Below the pieces are notes generated by a model that searched no databases, had not been told where the DNA came from, and was given only the letters and a program-made list of their open reading frames with translations. The position numbers were made by a program, and so were the translations under genes. This document shows, piece by piece, positions 34,655 through 43,357 of a stretch of DNA of 64,000 bases (its first letter is position 1; each line of letters begins with the position of its first letter). Source of the DNA: Hungatella sp. UBA3048 (lineage in GTDB: Bacteria > Bacillota > Clostridia > Lachnospirales > Lachnospiraceae); contig DFCS01000025.1 in assembly GCA_002367105.1 (NCBI GenBank), forward strand, positions 1 through 64,000. The letters run 5' to 3'.

Positions 34655-36061
34655 TTATTCCTCCTCTTCCGGTATATCCTCAAAACCAATCACCAAAGTC
34701 AGTACAAACGATAATACAATCGATAAAATCGTAATACCTGCGATCCATGCGATGCTGGTTCCCGGATGTTCCGGGTCAATAAACTGTACTCCGGTTAAAA
34801 CACTGGGCGAGACCATGGAACGGCTGGCAAGCCCTCCAATTCCAGCCAAACAGCCGCAAACAAATCCTGTAATCAAAGAAGCAATCAAAGGACGTTTTAA
34901 ACGAACGGCAACACCATAAAGAGCCGGTTCCGTAGTTCCTGCAATCAGAGCGGAAGACGCTGCTGCAAGAGCGGTTTGACGAAGTTCTCTGTTTTTTGTT
35001 TTCAAAGCTACTGCTAGTGAAACTCCGCCCAGGGAAAGGTTCGCGCCTATTTCAGACGGCATAACGGTTCCTTCCATTCCTGTATCAGAGATTGTCTGCA
35101 GAATCGTAGGAGTAAACACCCTATGCATACCCGTAATAACCAGTAAAGGCCAAATTGCTCCCATAATACCAACTGCCAGAAAACCGAGTTTTGCCTGTAC
35201 AAAGAATACAAATTTAGAAATTGATGTACCAACTAAAATTCCTGCAGGTCCAATGATTAAAATCGCAATAGGAGCCGCAATTAATAGAATCAACATTGGC
35301 TTTAAGAAGTTCTTCGTTACGGCAGGTGTAATTCTGTCAACTCCCCGCTCAATATAAGATAAAATCCAGGTCATACAGATTGCCGGAATTACTGTATAAG
35401 TATATTTTACAGACGCAATTGGAACTCCCAGGAAATGGGCTGCTGTATCTCCAACCGTTACCGCCTCCATTAAGCCGCGGAAATCCGGGTGAATTAAAGT
35501 GCCTGCAATAGCAATGGCCAGGTACATATTCGTTTTGAATTTCTTAGAAGCAGAAGCTGCTACCATTACAGGCAGGAAATAAAAGGCACCGTCCCCAATG
35601 GAATTAATGATCTTGTAAGTGTCACTGTCAGCAGGCAATATATTGGCCATAGCCAATAACATAACTAACAGCTTTACCATGGAGCCGCCGATAATTGCCG
35701 GAATTAACGGAGACATAGTTCCTACAATGGCGTCTAAAATGTTATTTCCGATTTTTTTAAGGGTCAAAGGCTCTTTCTTCTCTCCCCTTGCAACTTTACT
35801 TTCTTCTCCAAAGTCGCCTAACTTTAATATCTCCTGATAAGCAGTTCCAACATGATTTCCAATAATAACCTGAAATTGCCCTCCCTGCTTTACAACTCCC
35901 ATAACGCCGTCAATGGCTTTGACCGCCGTTTCATTTGCCTTACTTTCATCCTTTAAGACAAATCTTAAACGGGTCATACAGTGGGTAAGACTGGAAATAT
36001 TATCGATTCCCCCAATATTTTCCACAATAGCTTTTGATACAACCGCATAATCTCTTGCCAT
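34655..36061 (-). CDS. PTS beta-glucoside-type transporter, EIIBC
   Basis: Sugar-phosphorylating permease of the glucose superfamily, 468 residues. EIIB (about 1-85) has the phospho-Cys in SLTHCMTRLRF (about residue 28). EIIC (about 105-460) has about ten hydrophobic segments with the ITGMHRVF region and GTTEPALYGVAVRLKRP. There is no EIIA domain, which BglF-type proteins usually carry at the C-terminus, so a separate EIIA must phosphorylate it. It is transcribed from its own promoter and followed 1 nt later by the GH1 gene. Confidence 0.93.
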   Translation of the reverse strand: MARDYAVVSKAIVENIGGIDNISSLTHCMTRLRFVLKDESKANETAVKAIDGVMGVVKQGGQFQVIIGNHVGTAYQEILKLGDFGEESKVARGEKKEPLTLKKIGNNILDAIVGTMSPLIPAIIGGSMVKLLVMLLAMANILPADSDTYKIINSIGDGAFYFLPVMVAASASKKFKTNMYLAIAIAGTLIHPDFRGLMEAVTVGDTAAHFLGVPIASVKYTYTVIPAICMTWILSYIERGVDRITPAVTKNFLKPMLILLIAAPIAILIIGPAGILVGTSISKFVFFVQAKLGFLAVGIMGAIWPLLVITGMHRVFTPTILQTISDTGMEGTVMPSEIGANLSLGGVSLAVALKTKNRELRQTALAAASSALIAGTTEPALYGVAVRLKRPLIASLITGFVCGCLAGIGGLASRSMVSPSVLTGVQFIDPEHPGTSIAWIAGITILSIVLSFVLTLVIGFEDIPEEEE

Positions 36062-36114
36062 TTTTCTTTCCTCTCTTATAAATTAATGATTTCGCATAGT
36101 TTTAGCTGATTGTG

Positions 36115-36143
36115 ATTATACTGTTTATCAGGTTTCTTGTCAT
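36115..36143 (-). promoter_or_regulatory. Promoter of the PTS-GH1 operon
   Basis: Minus-strand -35 ATGACA (36138-36143) and -10 TATAAT (36115-36120), spacer 17 bp, about 55 bp before the EIIBC ATG. No RAT-type leader is seen, consistent with control by RpiR rather than by a BglG protein. Confidence 0.7.
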
Positions 36144-36159
36144 TAGTTCCAGGGCGCAA

Positions 36160-36194
36160 AAAAAACAAGTGACGTCAATTCTCACTTGTTTTTT
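36160..36194. terminator. Terminator between rpiR-type gene and the PTS promoter
   Basis: AAAAAACAAGTGA (36161-36173) pairs with TCACTTGTTTTTT (36182-36194), a perfect 13-bp stem with a T-run in both directions, 37 nt past the regulator stop. Confidence 0.85.
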
Positions 36195-36230
36195 ATACGT
36201 AACAGTATGTTTTATTTGTTCACAGCTTTC

Positions 36231-36980
36231 CTAATTTGAATTATGATCCATTTCTTCGGAAGTATACCGGTACAGCTTCTTCCCCAGCCGTTCCACAATG
36301 CTGATCGCAGGCATTTGAGTGGTAATATCATACACCTTTAGCCGCGTATATGTCACATAATAAGCAATGTTATAGTCCGACAATTTCGCCACAGTACAAT
36401 TTTCCGTATTGGTCACACTGAAAATCTGGCAATTTTGTTCCTTAAAACGGATCACATGACCAATGGTATCATTCGACTCTCCGGAAACTGAAAATACAAT
36501 GACCAGGGCATTTTCAAAAAATCGGCTTTCCGTGGGGTAATGAGGTTCGTCAATATAAAGGCAAAACTTTCCCATACTGGAAAAATACCTTGCCCCATAT
36601 TTAGCCACAATCCCGGACATGCCGCTGCCTACAAAAATAATACGGTTTGCACGGACAATCACTTCCGTCAGCATATCCAGCTTTTTCTCAAATTCTTCTG
36701 AAGTTGTTTTCTTTAAAAAATCAATGACTTCAGTCACATCGTCCGCAGCAGATAATTCTTTTTCCTTTTCAAAATGCTGCTTTAACTTTACCTTAAACTC
36801 GGCATAGCCGTTACAATCCATTTTCTTACAAAAGCGCAGTACCGTAGAAGTGGAAACATGGGCTTCCTGAGCCAATTCCCGAATTCTCATGTACTTCACT
36901 TTATCATAATTCTTCGTCACATATTGGTAAACTTCCATTTCCAGATCATTCAGTGACTTAACCTGCTCCACACGAAACAT
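36231..36980 (-). CDS. RpiR/MurR-family transcriptional regulator
   Basis: A 249-residue regulator. The N-terminal RpiR helix-turn-helix (about 1-75) contains RIRELAQEAHVSTSTVLRFC. The C-terminal SIS domain (about 100-230) contains IIFVGSGMSGIVAKYGARYF and VIVFSVSGESNDTIGHVI and would bind a phosphosugar. It precedes the PTS-GH1 genes on the same strand and is the likely regulator of that operon, with sugar 6-phosphate as effector. That link is inferred from position. Confidence 0.92.
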   Translation of the reverse strand: MFRVEQVKSLNDLEMEVYQYVTKNYDKVKYMRIRELAQEAHVSTSTVLRFCKKMDCNGYAEFKVKLKQHFEKEKELSAADDVTEVIDFLKKTTSEEFEKKLDMLTEVIVRANRIIFVGSGMSGIVAKYGARYFSSMGKFCLYIDEPHYPTESRFFENALVIVFSVSGESNDTIGHVIRFKEQNCQIFSVTNTENCTVAKLSDYNIAYYVTYTRLKVYDITTQMPAISIVERLGKKLYRYTSEEMDHNSN

Positions 36981-37019
36981 CCCTGTTCTCCCTTCTATGA
37001 AATACTTTTGCTCTTATCC

Positions 37020-37403
37020 TTACGAAATAAGCCACTCTTTCGCCTTTTCCAGATCATCTATGCAAGTCATCATAAATGTAATATCTGCTTTTCTCTTTTT
37101 CATATGGTTTTTCATTTTTATATCCAAACCTACAAATACTACTTTACGCAGCGGCTTCTTTAGCATAACAAAACGATCAACGATCCATTCTAAAGTTTCT
37201 TTGTCAACTTCCGAATCATCAAGAACAACTGCAATAAAGGAGCTCGTAGACGGTCTGCTGATTTCTATCAGATCCCGATTAAATTTCTGCTTTAACAAAT
37301 CCTTTTCACCGTAAAGGGAATCCAAATGTTCGCACCAAACTTCTCCGCCATTATAAAATAAGGAAAAAGACTTTTTATTCAAACCAAGCTCATACTTCTC
37401 CAT
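37020..37403 (-). CDS. Conserved hypothetical protein, SpoIIAA/STAS-like size
   Basis: A 127-residue soluble protein; the ATG at 37403 is preceded by GGGAG. An alternative start further upstream would overlap the GNAT gene and lacks a site. Predicted alternating beta/alpha segments (SSFIAVVLDDSEVDKETLEW, KPLRKVVFVGLDIKMKN, DITFMMTCIDDLEKAKEWL) resemble the layout of STAS-domain proteins, but I cannot confirm the family. It sits between a GNAT fusion gene and the RpiR regulator on the same strand with short gaps. Confidence 0.55.
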   Translation of the reverse strand: MEKYELGLNKKSFSLFYNGGEVWCEHLDSLYGEKDLLKQKFNRDLIEISRPSTSSFIAVVLDDSEVDKETLEWIVDRFVMLKKPLRKVVFVGLDIKMKNHMKKRKADITFMMTCIDDLEKAKEWLIS

Positions 37404-37428
37404 AGAATATATCTCCCAAAATTCCCCG

Positions 37429-38268
37429 TCAGATTTTTCGTTCCATACAAATTGAATCCGGCATATCCACGTACTGCCCATAGTTCGGCATAATTTTGTA
37501 TCCTGCCTTTTTGTACATATAACAGGCTGCTTCTAACGGTTTACCAGTCTCCAAAATGCACCATCGATACCCTTTGATCTTTGCCTTTGCCTCTAATCTC
37601 CGAACCAATTCTGCACCCAATCCCATATTTCGATACGATGGTTCTACATAAATTCGTTTTAACTCTGCATGATCTTCATCATACATTTTAAAGGAACCAC
37701 ACCCAATCGGTTTCCCTTCCCCATAAGCCACGATCACGTCATGGATACAATCTCTTTGATTATATTGTTCATACTGGCTTCTTTGAAATTTACCCCCAAC
37801 GATCTCATCAAGAGCATTGTCCAATCGATTGCAAAGCTTTGCAAAATCCTGATCTTCTCCATCCGTATCCTTAAACTCCAATTCAGAAAGATTTAGCAGC
37901 TCCGCCTTTGCCTTTTTACTGAACTTATTAATTACAGCATCATATGCTTCATCAATCATCTGAAAAAGCATGTCCAGATCAAAGAAAGCATCCAGATTTA
38001 TGGTGTTCCAATAGGGCTGCTGAACCGGCGGACAGTGATATCCGCGTACTACAACCCCCGGATAAAGCTGCCGGTAAAGACTTGCTTTATCCGGCGCACA
38101 TTTTAACGTTATCTTGTAAAACTTTTCCTCAGGATTAAGTTGTACAAAGATCTTTCCCATAACCTTATAGCAGATTGGGTATTCACCAAATGGCCTTGCC
38201 TCATATGCACCAGGGTGCTTTAAACAGTATTCTTTTATAGCCTGAATTACTTTTGCATTGTTCTCCAT
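37429..38268 (-). CDS. YjbR/MmcQ-domain and GNAT acetyltransferase fusion protein
   Basis: A 279-residue two-domain protein. The start at 38268 (MENNAKVIQAIKEYCLKHPG) follows AGGAG. Residues 1-115 match the MmcQ/YjbR fold (YEARPFGEYPICYKVMGKIF, then the typical VVRGYHCPPVQQPYWNTI). Residues about 140-279 form a GNAT domain with acetyl-CoA motif RIYVEPSYRNMGLGAELVRR and the C-terminal AACYMYKKAGYKIM. YjbR domains are DNA-binding-like in fold and of unknown role; fusion with GNAT is uncommon. Substrate unknown. Confidence 0.82.
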   Translation of the reverse strand: MENNAKVIQAIKEYCLKHPGAYEARPFGEYPICYKVMGKIFVQLNPEEKFYKITLKCAPDKASLYRQLYPGVVVRGYHCPPVQQPYWNTINLDAFFDLDMLFQMIDEAYDAVINKFSKKAKAELLNLSELEFKDTDGEDQDFAKLCNRLDNALDEIVGGKFQRSQYEQYNQRDCIHDVIVAYGEGKPIGCGSFKMYDEDHAELKRIYVEPSYRNMGLGAELVRRLEAKAKIKGYRWCILETGKPLEAACYMYKKAGYKIMPNYGQYVDMPDSICMERKI

Positions 38269-38560
38269 ATTTTGTCTCCTGACTTGAAGCAAAACCTGTA
38301 AGGTTCACGATTAATTCCCTACGGTTATAATAAATGGGATATTGCTGATAAGTATTCATTTCATAAATTGAGCTTTTCATTATTACTATAACATAATATT
38401 TTACTAATTAGCAATTATAACTATATTGATTATAACTACCATATTACAATAATGTATTTTCAAATAATTATACATTTAATTATCCCATGAAATAAACCTA
38501 ATGAGATCCTTATAATAGCATTTTCACTTCTATATGGAGGTATATTATCGCCCTTATACC
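38269..38560. other. AT-rich intergenic region without a recognised gene
   Basis: No convincing reading frame, RNA fold or operator is seen here. It is strongly AT-rich and separates the GNAT fusion gene from the end of the nucleoside operon. Confidence 0.6.
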
Positions 38561-38610
38561 AAAGAATCCACAAAGTCATGATAATATCATGATTTTATGG
38601 ATTCTTTTTA
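38561..38610. terminator. Terminator at the end of the nucleoside operon
   Basis: AAAGAATCCA (38561-38570) pairs with TGGATTCTTT (38598-38607), enclosing an inner TCATGATA/TATCATGA stem. It lies 20 nt past the deoD stop on the minus strand. The T-run is better on the plus strand, so it is probably bidirectional. Confidence 0.7.
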
Positions 38611-38626
38611 AATATTACTTACTTCA

Positions 38627-39358
38627 TTAAATAATAGAAAGTGCCAGTTCCATCATCCTGGTAAAAGAATTCTGCCTGCCTTCTGCAGAGATTTCTTCCT
38701 CTTCAAATGGAGAATCCGAAATCGTTAAAATACACAATGCATTTGCTTTTCCATAGGCCGCATTCGCATAAAGAGCAGTAGACTCCATCTCACACGCCAG
38801 AACCCCCATATCAGCCCATGATACACCTGTTTTCGGTAAATCCGGTTTATAAAATGCATCTGTGCACAGAATATTGCCGACATGATACGGCAGATCCATC
38901 TCTTCCGCGCCCTGGACTGCCTGACGCAGCAATTTATAACTCGCTGTACAGGAATAATCTCCCGGCAACTGGTATGTTGCCAGATAGTTCGTCTCCGTAC
39001 AACTGCCGATGGCAATAATTACATCCCGCAGCTTCACTTGTGGCTGCATCGATCCGGCAGTACCGATCCGGATTAAATTCTTCACGCCGTAATAATGAAT
39101 CAGCTCATAAGAATAGATCCCTATTGACGGGCAGCCCATTCCAGTTCCCATTACCGATACCCGTTTGCCCTTAAAGTAACCGGTATAACCCAGCATTCCT
39201 CTTGTATGATTAAACTGTGTTACATTCTCCAGAAAATTATCAGCAATAAACTTCGCCCGCAGCGGATCGCCTGGAAGCAGAATTGATTCTGCAATATCCC
39301 CCGGTCTTGCATCAATATGAGGAGTTGGTGTGTGTTTCATAGCATTATTTTCATTCAT
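38627..39358 (-). CDS. deoD: Purine-nucleoside phosphorylase, DeoD type
   Basis: Phosphorolyses purine nucleosides to base and (deoxy)ribose 1-phosphate. The 243-residue product has ILLPGDPLRAKFIADNFLE (about 26-44), VMGTGMGCPSIGIYSYELI (about 70-88), IRIGTAGSMQ, the CEMESTALYANAA block (about 185) with the ribose-binding Met-Glu, and ISDSPFEEEE near the end. The usual catalytic Asp after SDS is replaced by the SDSPF sequence (typically SDH in E. coli), which affects base preference. It is the last gene of the nine-gene nucleoside operon, 4 nt after rbsK. Confidence 0.93.
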   Translation of the reverse strand: MNENNAMKHTPTPHIDARPGDIAESILLPGDPLRAKFIADNFLENVTQFNHTRGMLGYTGYFKGKRVSVMGTGMGCPSIGIYSYELIHYYGVKNLIRIGTAGSMQPQVKLRDVIIAIGSCTETNYLATYQLPGDYSCTASYKLLRQAVQGAEEMDLPYHVGNILCTDAFYKPDLPKTGVSWADMGVLACEMESTALYANAAYGKANALCILTISDSPFEEEEISAEGRQNSFTRMMELALSII

Positions 39359-39362
39359 CCTT

Positions 39363-40274
39363 TTATCTCTCTTCTTTGTTGTTTTTTATCATTTCTTCTA
39401 CTTCTTTTCGTTCCGGAATTGATGAAGCAGCCCCCGGCCTTGTTACTGCAATGGCCGAGGCAACCGAAGCCCGGTGCAAAACATCCTCAATTTTTTCATC
39501 TCTCATAATTCCCGAGATAAAATATCCTGTATAGGTATCTCCTGCCGCCGTTGTATCAACCGCTTCCGCTTTTACCGCCTCCTGGCGGTAAATCTGCTGT
39601 CCATCCCAGTAAAAGGACCCTTTTTCCCCAAGTGTCATAACTATTTTGGCATCAGGAAATTTCGCCGCCAGCTTTACAAGCACTACTTCATCACTTTCGC
39701 CCGATGTTTCTGCTAAAGATGCTGCTTCCACCTCGTTCACCAGAAAGTAATTTACCAGGTTTAACGGTAGTTCTAAAACCTTATGATCCATTGGAGAAGG
39801 ATTCAAAACAATCGTCATACCTATTTCATGTGCCCTGCTGATGATATATCCCAGTTCACTGATCTCATTTTGCAGAACAATAAAATCCCCAGCACAAAAA
39901 CCAGACAAAACCTGTTCAACCTGTTCTTTTCCAATCTTTTGATTCGCCCCGCCAAAAAGAATGATGCAGTTATCCCCATCACTGTCATTCTGAATAATGG
40001 CATGACCGGTCTGCACTTCATTAAGGATTGTAATGCAGCCGGTATCTGCCCCCGCCCTCTTTAGGATCTCCAGTAAAAATTCACCTTCACTCCCGATAGC
40101 CCCGGCATGATATACTTCTTCTCCCGCTCTGGCCAAGGCTATCGACTGATTTAATCCCTTCCCGCCGCTGAACACATTTAAATATTCTGAAGATATGGTT
40201 TCTCCTTTGCGCACAAAGTGTTCTACTTTATATACATAATCAATGTTCATAGAGCCAAAATTTAATAGTTTCAT
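39363..40274 (-). CDS. rbsK: Ribokinase-family sugar kinase
   Basis: Phosphorylates ribose, released here by nucleoside hydrolases, to ribose 5-phosphate. The 303-residue PfkB protein has the N-terminal FGSMNIDYVYKVEHFVRKG, motif 1 SGGKGLNQSIALARAG (about 36-51), the NPSP block of ribokinases, and motif 2 DTTAAGDTYTGYFISG (about 243-258) with the catalytic Asp preceded by Gly. Compare the fused PfkB domain at 48730, where this Gly is Ala. It lies 1 nt after the nucleoside hydrolase gene. Confidence 0.92.
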   Translation of the reverse strand: MKLLNFGSMNIDYVYKVEHFVRKGETISSEYLNVFSGGKGLNQSIALARAGEEVYHAGAIGSEGEFLLEILKRAGADTGCITILNEVQTGHAIIQNDSDGDNCIILFGGANQKIGKEQVEQVLSGFCAGDFIVLQNEISELGYIISRAHEIGMTIVLNPSPMDHKVLELPLNLVNYFLVNEVEAASLAETSGESDEVVLVKLAAKFPDAKIVMTLGEKGSFYWDGQQIYRQEAVKAEAVDTTAAGDTYTGYFISGIMRDEKIEDVLHRASVASAIAVTRPGAASSIPERKEVEEMIKNNKEER

Positions 40275-40275
40275 A

Positions 40276-41244
40276 CTATACCTCGTAGCTTTTTATGGTT
40301 TGGATCAGCAATTCTTTAAAACGTGTCTTATCAAATTCCATAGCAGCAAGCACATTCTTTTCAATGCCATCTACAGCATAGCGGACTTCTCTGCCGATAT
40401 CCTCCTTCGGCACCGTGCCTATATAATCACGGTAATCGCAGACAGTCATTCCTCTTGTAAACTCTCCCTTTGTCTCCACATCTACATGCATTGGCAGTGC
40501 ACAGGTAATAATCTCCGGATCAATCAGCCAGGCGACCGCACAAGCATCACACAGCTGCGATTGCCGTCTCTGATTGACTGAATATTCCAGCAAATCTGCT
40601 GCCACTGCCGCTACCAGCCCCGGCAGCTCCTTAAGCTGTTTCACTTCATCCAATGTCATGGAATTCTGGCGGCACAGATTGAGCCCTACCATCCGGATCG
40701 GAATTCCGGATTCGAAAACAATTTTTGCTGCTTCCGGGTCCACAACTATATTAAATTCAGCACAGGCATTATAATTTCCGGTCGTAACCGAGCCCCCCAT
40801 GGAGATGATTTCCGGGATCCTATGTTTTAGCTCTGGCTCCTTTAACAGCGCCTGTGCAACATTAGTCAATGGTCCCAGCGTTACCAGCGTCATGTCTGTC
40901 TGACAGCGATAAGCATCAATCAGCGCATCCACCGCATGTTCTTTTCGCTGCTCTCCCTTCAGGCCCGGAACCATGATATTCCCCAATCCACTGCTGCCAT
41001 GAACATTTTCTGCCCGTTCAGGTTTTGCAAACATCGGCATATCATAGCCGGCATAAATTGGAATATCTCCATATCCCGCCAGCTCCGTCACATATCTGGC
41101 ATTACGAAATGTATGATCAAGCCCGGTGTTTCCCCCAACTGCCGAGATCCCGACAACAGTAAGATGCTTCATTGCCAGCAGCAGCGCAAAACTGTCATCA
41201 ATTCCCGGATCACAGTCAATCCATACTTTCTTACCTGTCTCCAT
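40276..41244 (-). CDS. Inosine/uridine-preferring nucleoside hydrolase (IunH family)
   Basis: Hydrolyses the N-glycosidic bond of nucleosides to base and ribose. The 322-residue product starts with the calcium-binding signature WIDCDPGIDDSFALLLAM (about 8-25). It also has VGGNTGLDHTFRNA, TLVTLGPLTNVAQAL, ISMGGSVTTGNYNACAEFNI and the His/Asp of CDACAVAWLIDPE near 240. It is the second such enzyme in the operon, so the pair may split purine and pyrimidine nucleosides. It is 3 nt after the permease gene. Confidence 0.93.
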   Translation of the reverse strand: METGKKVWIDCDPGIDDSFALLLAMKHLTVVGISAVGGNTGLDHTFRNARYVTELAGYGDIPIYAGYDMPMFAKPERAENVHGSSGLGNIMVPGLKGEQRKEHAVDALIDAYRCQTDMTLVTLGPLTNVAQALLKEPELKHRIPEIISMGGSVTTGNYNACAEFNIVVDPEAAKIVFESGIPIRMVGLNLCRQNSMTLDEVKQLKELPGLVAAVAADLLEYSVNQRRQSQLCDACAVAWLIDPEIITCALPMHVDVETKGEFTRGMTVCDYRDYIGTVPKEDIGREVRYAVDGIEKNVLAAMEFDKTRFKELLIQTIKSYEV

Positions 41245-41247
41245 CGT

Positions 41248-42192
41248 TTATGCACCTTCTCTCCTCAGTCCTTTTTCTATCCTCTTCCTCTGATTGATCC
41301 GAATCATATTAATCAATACAAGGGCAATTATCGTTGCTGCATAGGGAATCATTTCAATAAACTCCGTTGGAAAATTAGTTCCCTGACTTTTCAGCGTAGT
41401 CGCCAAGGCATCCGAAAAGCCAAAGAAAACTGCTGCTACCGCGGTACCGATCGGATTACTGCCGGCAATATTCATGGCCGATAAACCGATATATCCTCTG
41501 CCGTTCGTCATATTCTTCATAAAGAAACTAACCCAGCCCATTGACATGAATGCTCCCGCAAAACCGCAAAGCACTCCTGAAACCAGAAATGATATATAAC
41601 CAATCTTTTTTACATTAATTCCCACCGATGCTGCTGCCTGCGGATTTTCCCCAACTGCCCTCATCCTGAGTCCCAGCCGGGTCCGATACAGGAAAAACCA
41701 TACCAGGTAGATGCTTAAAAATGCCAGATAGGTAAGTAGGTTATGTCCCGACAGTACCTGTCCTAAAAATGGAATCTTATCAATTAGCGGTATTACTACC
41801 GAGGGAATCGTATAGGCCTTAATCGCTGCCGAAGTGGCCGCCTTTTCTCCGGTCAGCAAATACATGACAAATACTGTACCGCCGCTGGCAACCAGGTTAA
41901 ACGCAATACAAGTCAGGTAAAGATCTGTTTTACCGGACAGATTGGACAATGCCAGTACCCCGCCGGAAAGCACACCAAAGATAATAGCTCCCAACAAACC
42001 AATCCAAACATTCCCGGAAAAACCGGCAAAGATTACACCTGCCAGTGCTGCCGAAAGCATCATTCCTTCCAGTGCCATATTAAGCATTCCTGCTTTCCGG
42101 TTAATGACCGCTGCCAATGCCACAAAAATCAGGGGTGTTGACAAACGCAGTACAGAAAACCCAAAATTTGCAAACCATTCTATTGTAAACAT
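41248..42192 (-). CDS. Nucleoside ABC transporter permease (NupC/BmpC-type)
   Basis: Inner-membrane permease of the BMP-dependent nucleoside importer family, about 314 residues. The ATG at 42192 (MFTIEWFANFGFSVLRLSTP) has AGGA upstream; an earlier in-frame codon overlaps the previous gene and is unlikely. Eight or more hydrophobic segments are visible. Family blocks are NRKAGMLNMALEGMMLSAAL (about 30-50) and AVGENPQAAASVGINVKKIG. It pairs with the longer permease at 42212. Confidence 0.9.
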   Translation of the reverse strand: MFTIEWFANFGFSVLRLSTPLIFVALAAVINRKAGMLNMALEGMMLSAALAGVIFAGFSGNVWIGLLGAIIFGVLSGGVLALSNLSGKTDLYLTCIAFNLVASGGTVFVMYLLTGEKAATSAAIKAYTIPSVVIPLIDKIPFLGQVLSGHNLLTYLAFLSIYLVWFFLYRTRLGLRMRAVGENPQAAASVGINVKKIGYISFLVSGVLCGFAGAFMSMGWVSFFMKNMTNGRGYIGLSAMNIAGSNPIGTAVAAVFFGFSDALATTLKSQGTNFPTEFIEMIPYAATIIALVLINMIRINQRKRIEKGLRREGA

Positions 42193-42211
42193 ATGCGTTC
42201 CTGCATGGATC

Positions 42212-43357
42212 TTACTCCACGCTCTCCTTTCCGGCTTCTGCTGCATTTTCTGCCAAAATTTCCTTTGCTTCTCTTTCCCGGTCCATTTTCATGTCTTTCT
42301 GGGCCGCTTTATAGATCAGCTTTTTCTTATATCTTCCCATGAATTCTTCAGCCGCTACCAGAAGAATAACGATACCCTGGATAACTGTAATGAACTCAAT
42401 CGGAATATCACCCTTGGAGTTTACAACATCAGCACCGATCCGGATATATGCCAGCAGAACCGCCGCTACCGGAACCAGAATCGGATTCCTTCTCGCCAGA
42501 ACAGCAACCATCAGACCATCAAAACCATGCTGGGTACTAACGACCCATTTGTAACGATCATAATTTCCCAGAATTTCACACGTACCGCCCATGCCGGCAA
42601 AGATACCGCCAACTAACTGAGCCAGAATAATCGTCCCGTTCATGTTGATACCGCTTGCCTTGGCGAAGTTCGGATTACTTCCCACGACCCGCATCTTATA
42701 TCCAAAAATGGTCTTATAAAACAAAACTCCAACAAAAGCCACCGCAACCAAAGCCACAAAGAATCCTGACTGAACCCGGAACTTTCCAAAGATCGTGGGA
42801 AGCTTTGCCATCTCCGGTATCATATACGATCCCAGGGATCCTATTGACGGATCCCGCATGAAATACTTCAGCACCCAGATCGATAAAAATGCCAAAATGC
42901 TGTTAAGCATCAGAGAGACCACCACAATATTGGCCTTAAACTTAACATCCAACCATGCTGGAATCAGGGAAACCAAGAACCCGACTACCCCGCCAACTGC
43001 CAGCAGGATCAAAAGCATAACCGGTGTCGGCAGGCCCGTTCCGCCTAATGAAATAGCAGCCAGAGACACAATACACCCTGAAAACATAAAAATGCCTTCA
43101 CCGGAGAGATTAAACTTATTTACTGCATACATAAAACAAAAACATAAACCGGTAAATGTAAACGGAATGGCCAGATTGATTATGCTTCCGACTCTCCGCA
43201 CGGAAGAAAACGGGCCTAATACAAATTGCCTGATAACGTAGACCGGATCATCACTGATGGCAAACAGTGTAACGAGTGCAATTCCATAAGCAATGCCGAT
43301 AGCAGCAAGGATGCGTACCAATTCGACTGATGTTTCTATTCGTCTTGTTTTACTCAT
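42212..43357 (-). CDS. Nucleoside ABC transporter permease (NupB/BmpB-type)
   Basis: A 381-residue permease with about ten hydrophobic segments, larger partner of the heterodimeric nucleoside pore. Blocks include AVNKFNLSGEGIFMFSGCIV (about 80-100), MRVVGSNPNFAKASGINMNG (about 225-245) and GGIFAGMGGTCEILG. A charged tail (KKKLIYKAAQKDMKMDRERE) ends the protein. Its start overlaps the ATPase stop by 4 nt. Confidence 0.9.
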   Translation of the reverse strand: MSKTRRIETSVELVRILAAIGIAYGIALVTLFAISDDPVYVIRQFVLGPFSSVRRVGSIINLAIPFTFTGLCFCFMYAVNKFNLSGEGIFMFSGCIVSLAAISLGGTGLPTPVMLLILLAVGGVVGFLVSLIPAWLDVKFKANIVVVSLMLNSILAFLSIWVLKYFMRDPSIGSLGSYMIPEMAKLPTIFGKFRVQSGFFVALVAVAFVGVLFYKTIFGYKMRVVGSNPNFAKASGINMNGTIILAQLVGGIFAGMGGTCEILGNYDRYKWVVSTQHGFDGLMVAVLARRNPILVPVAAVLLAYIRIGADVVNSKGDIPIEFITVIQGIVILLVAAEEFMGRYKKKLIYKAAQKDMKMDREREAKEILAENAAEAGKESVE

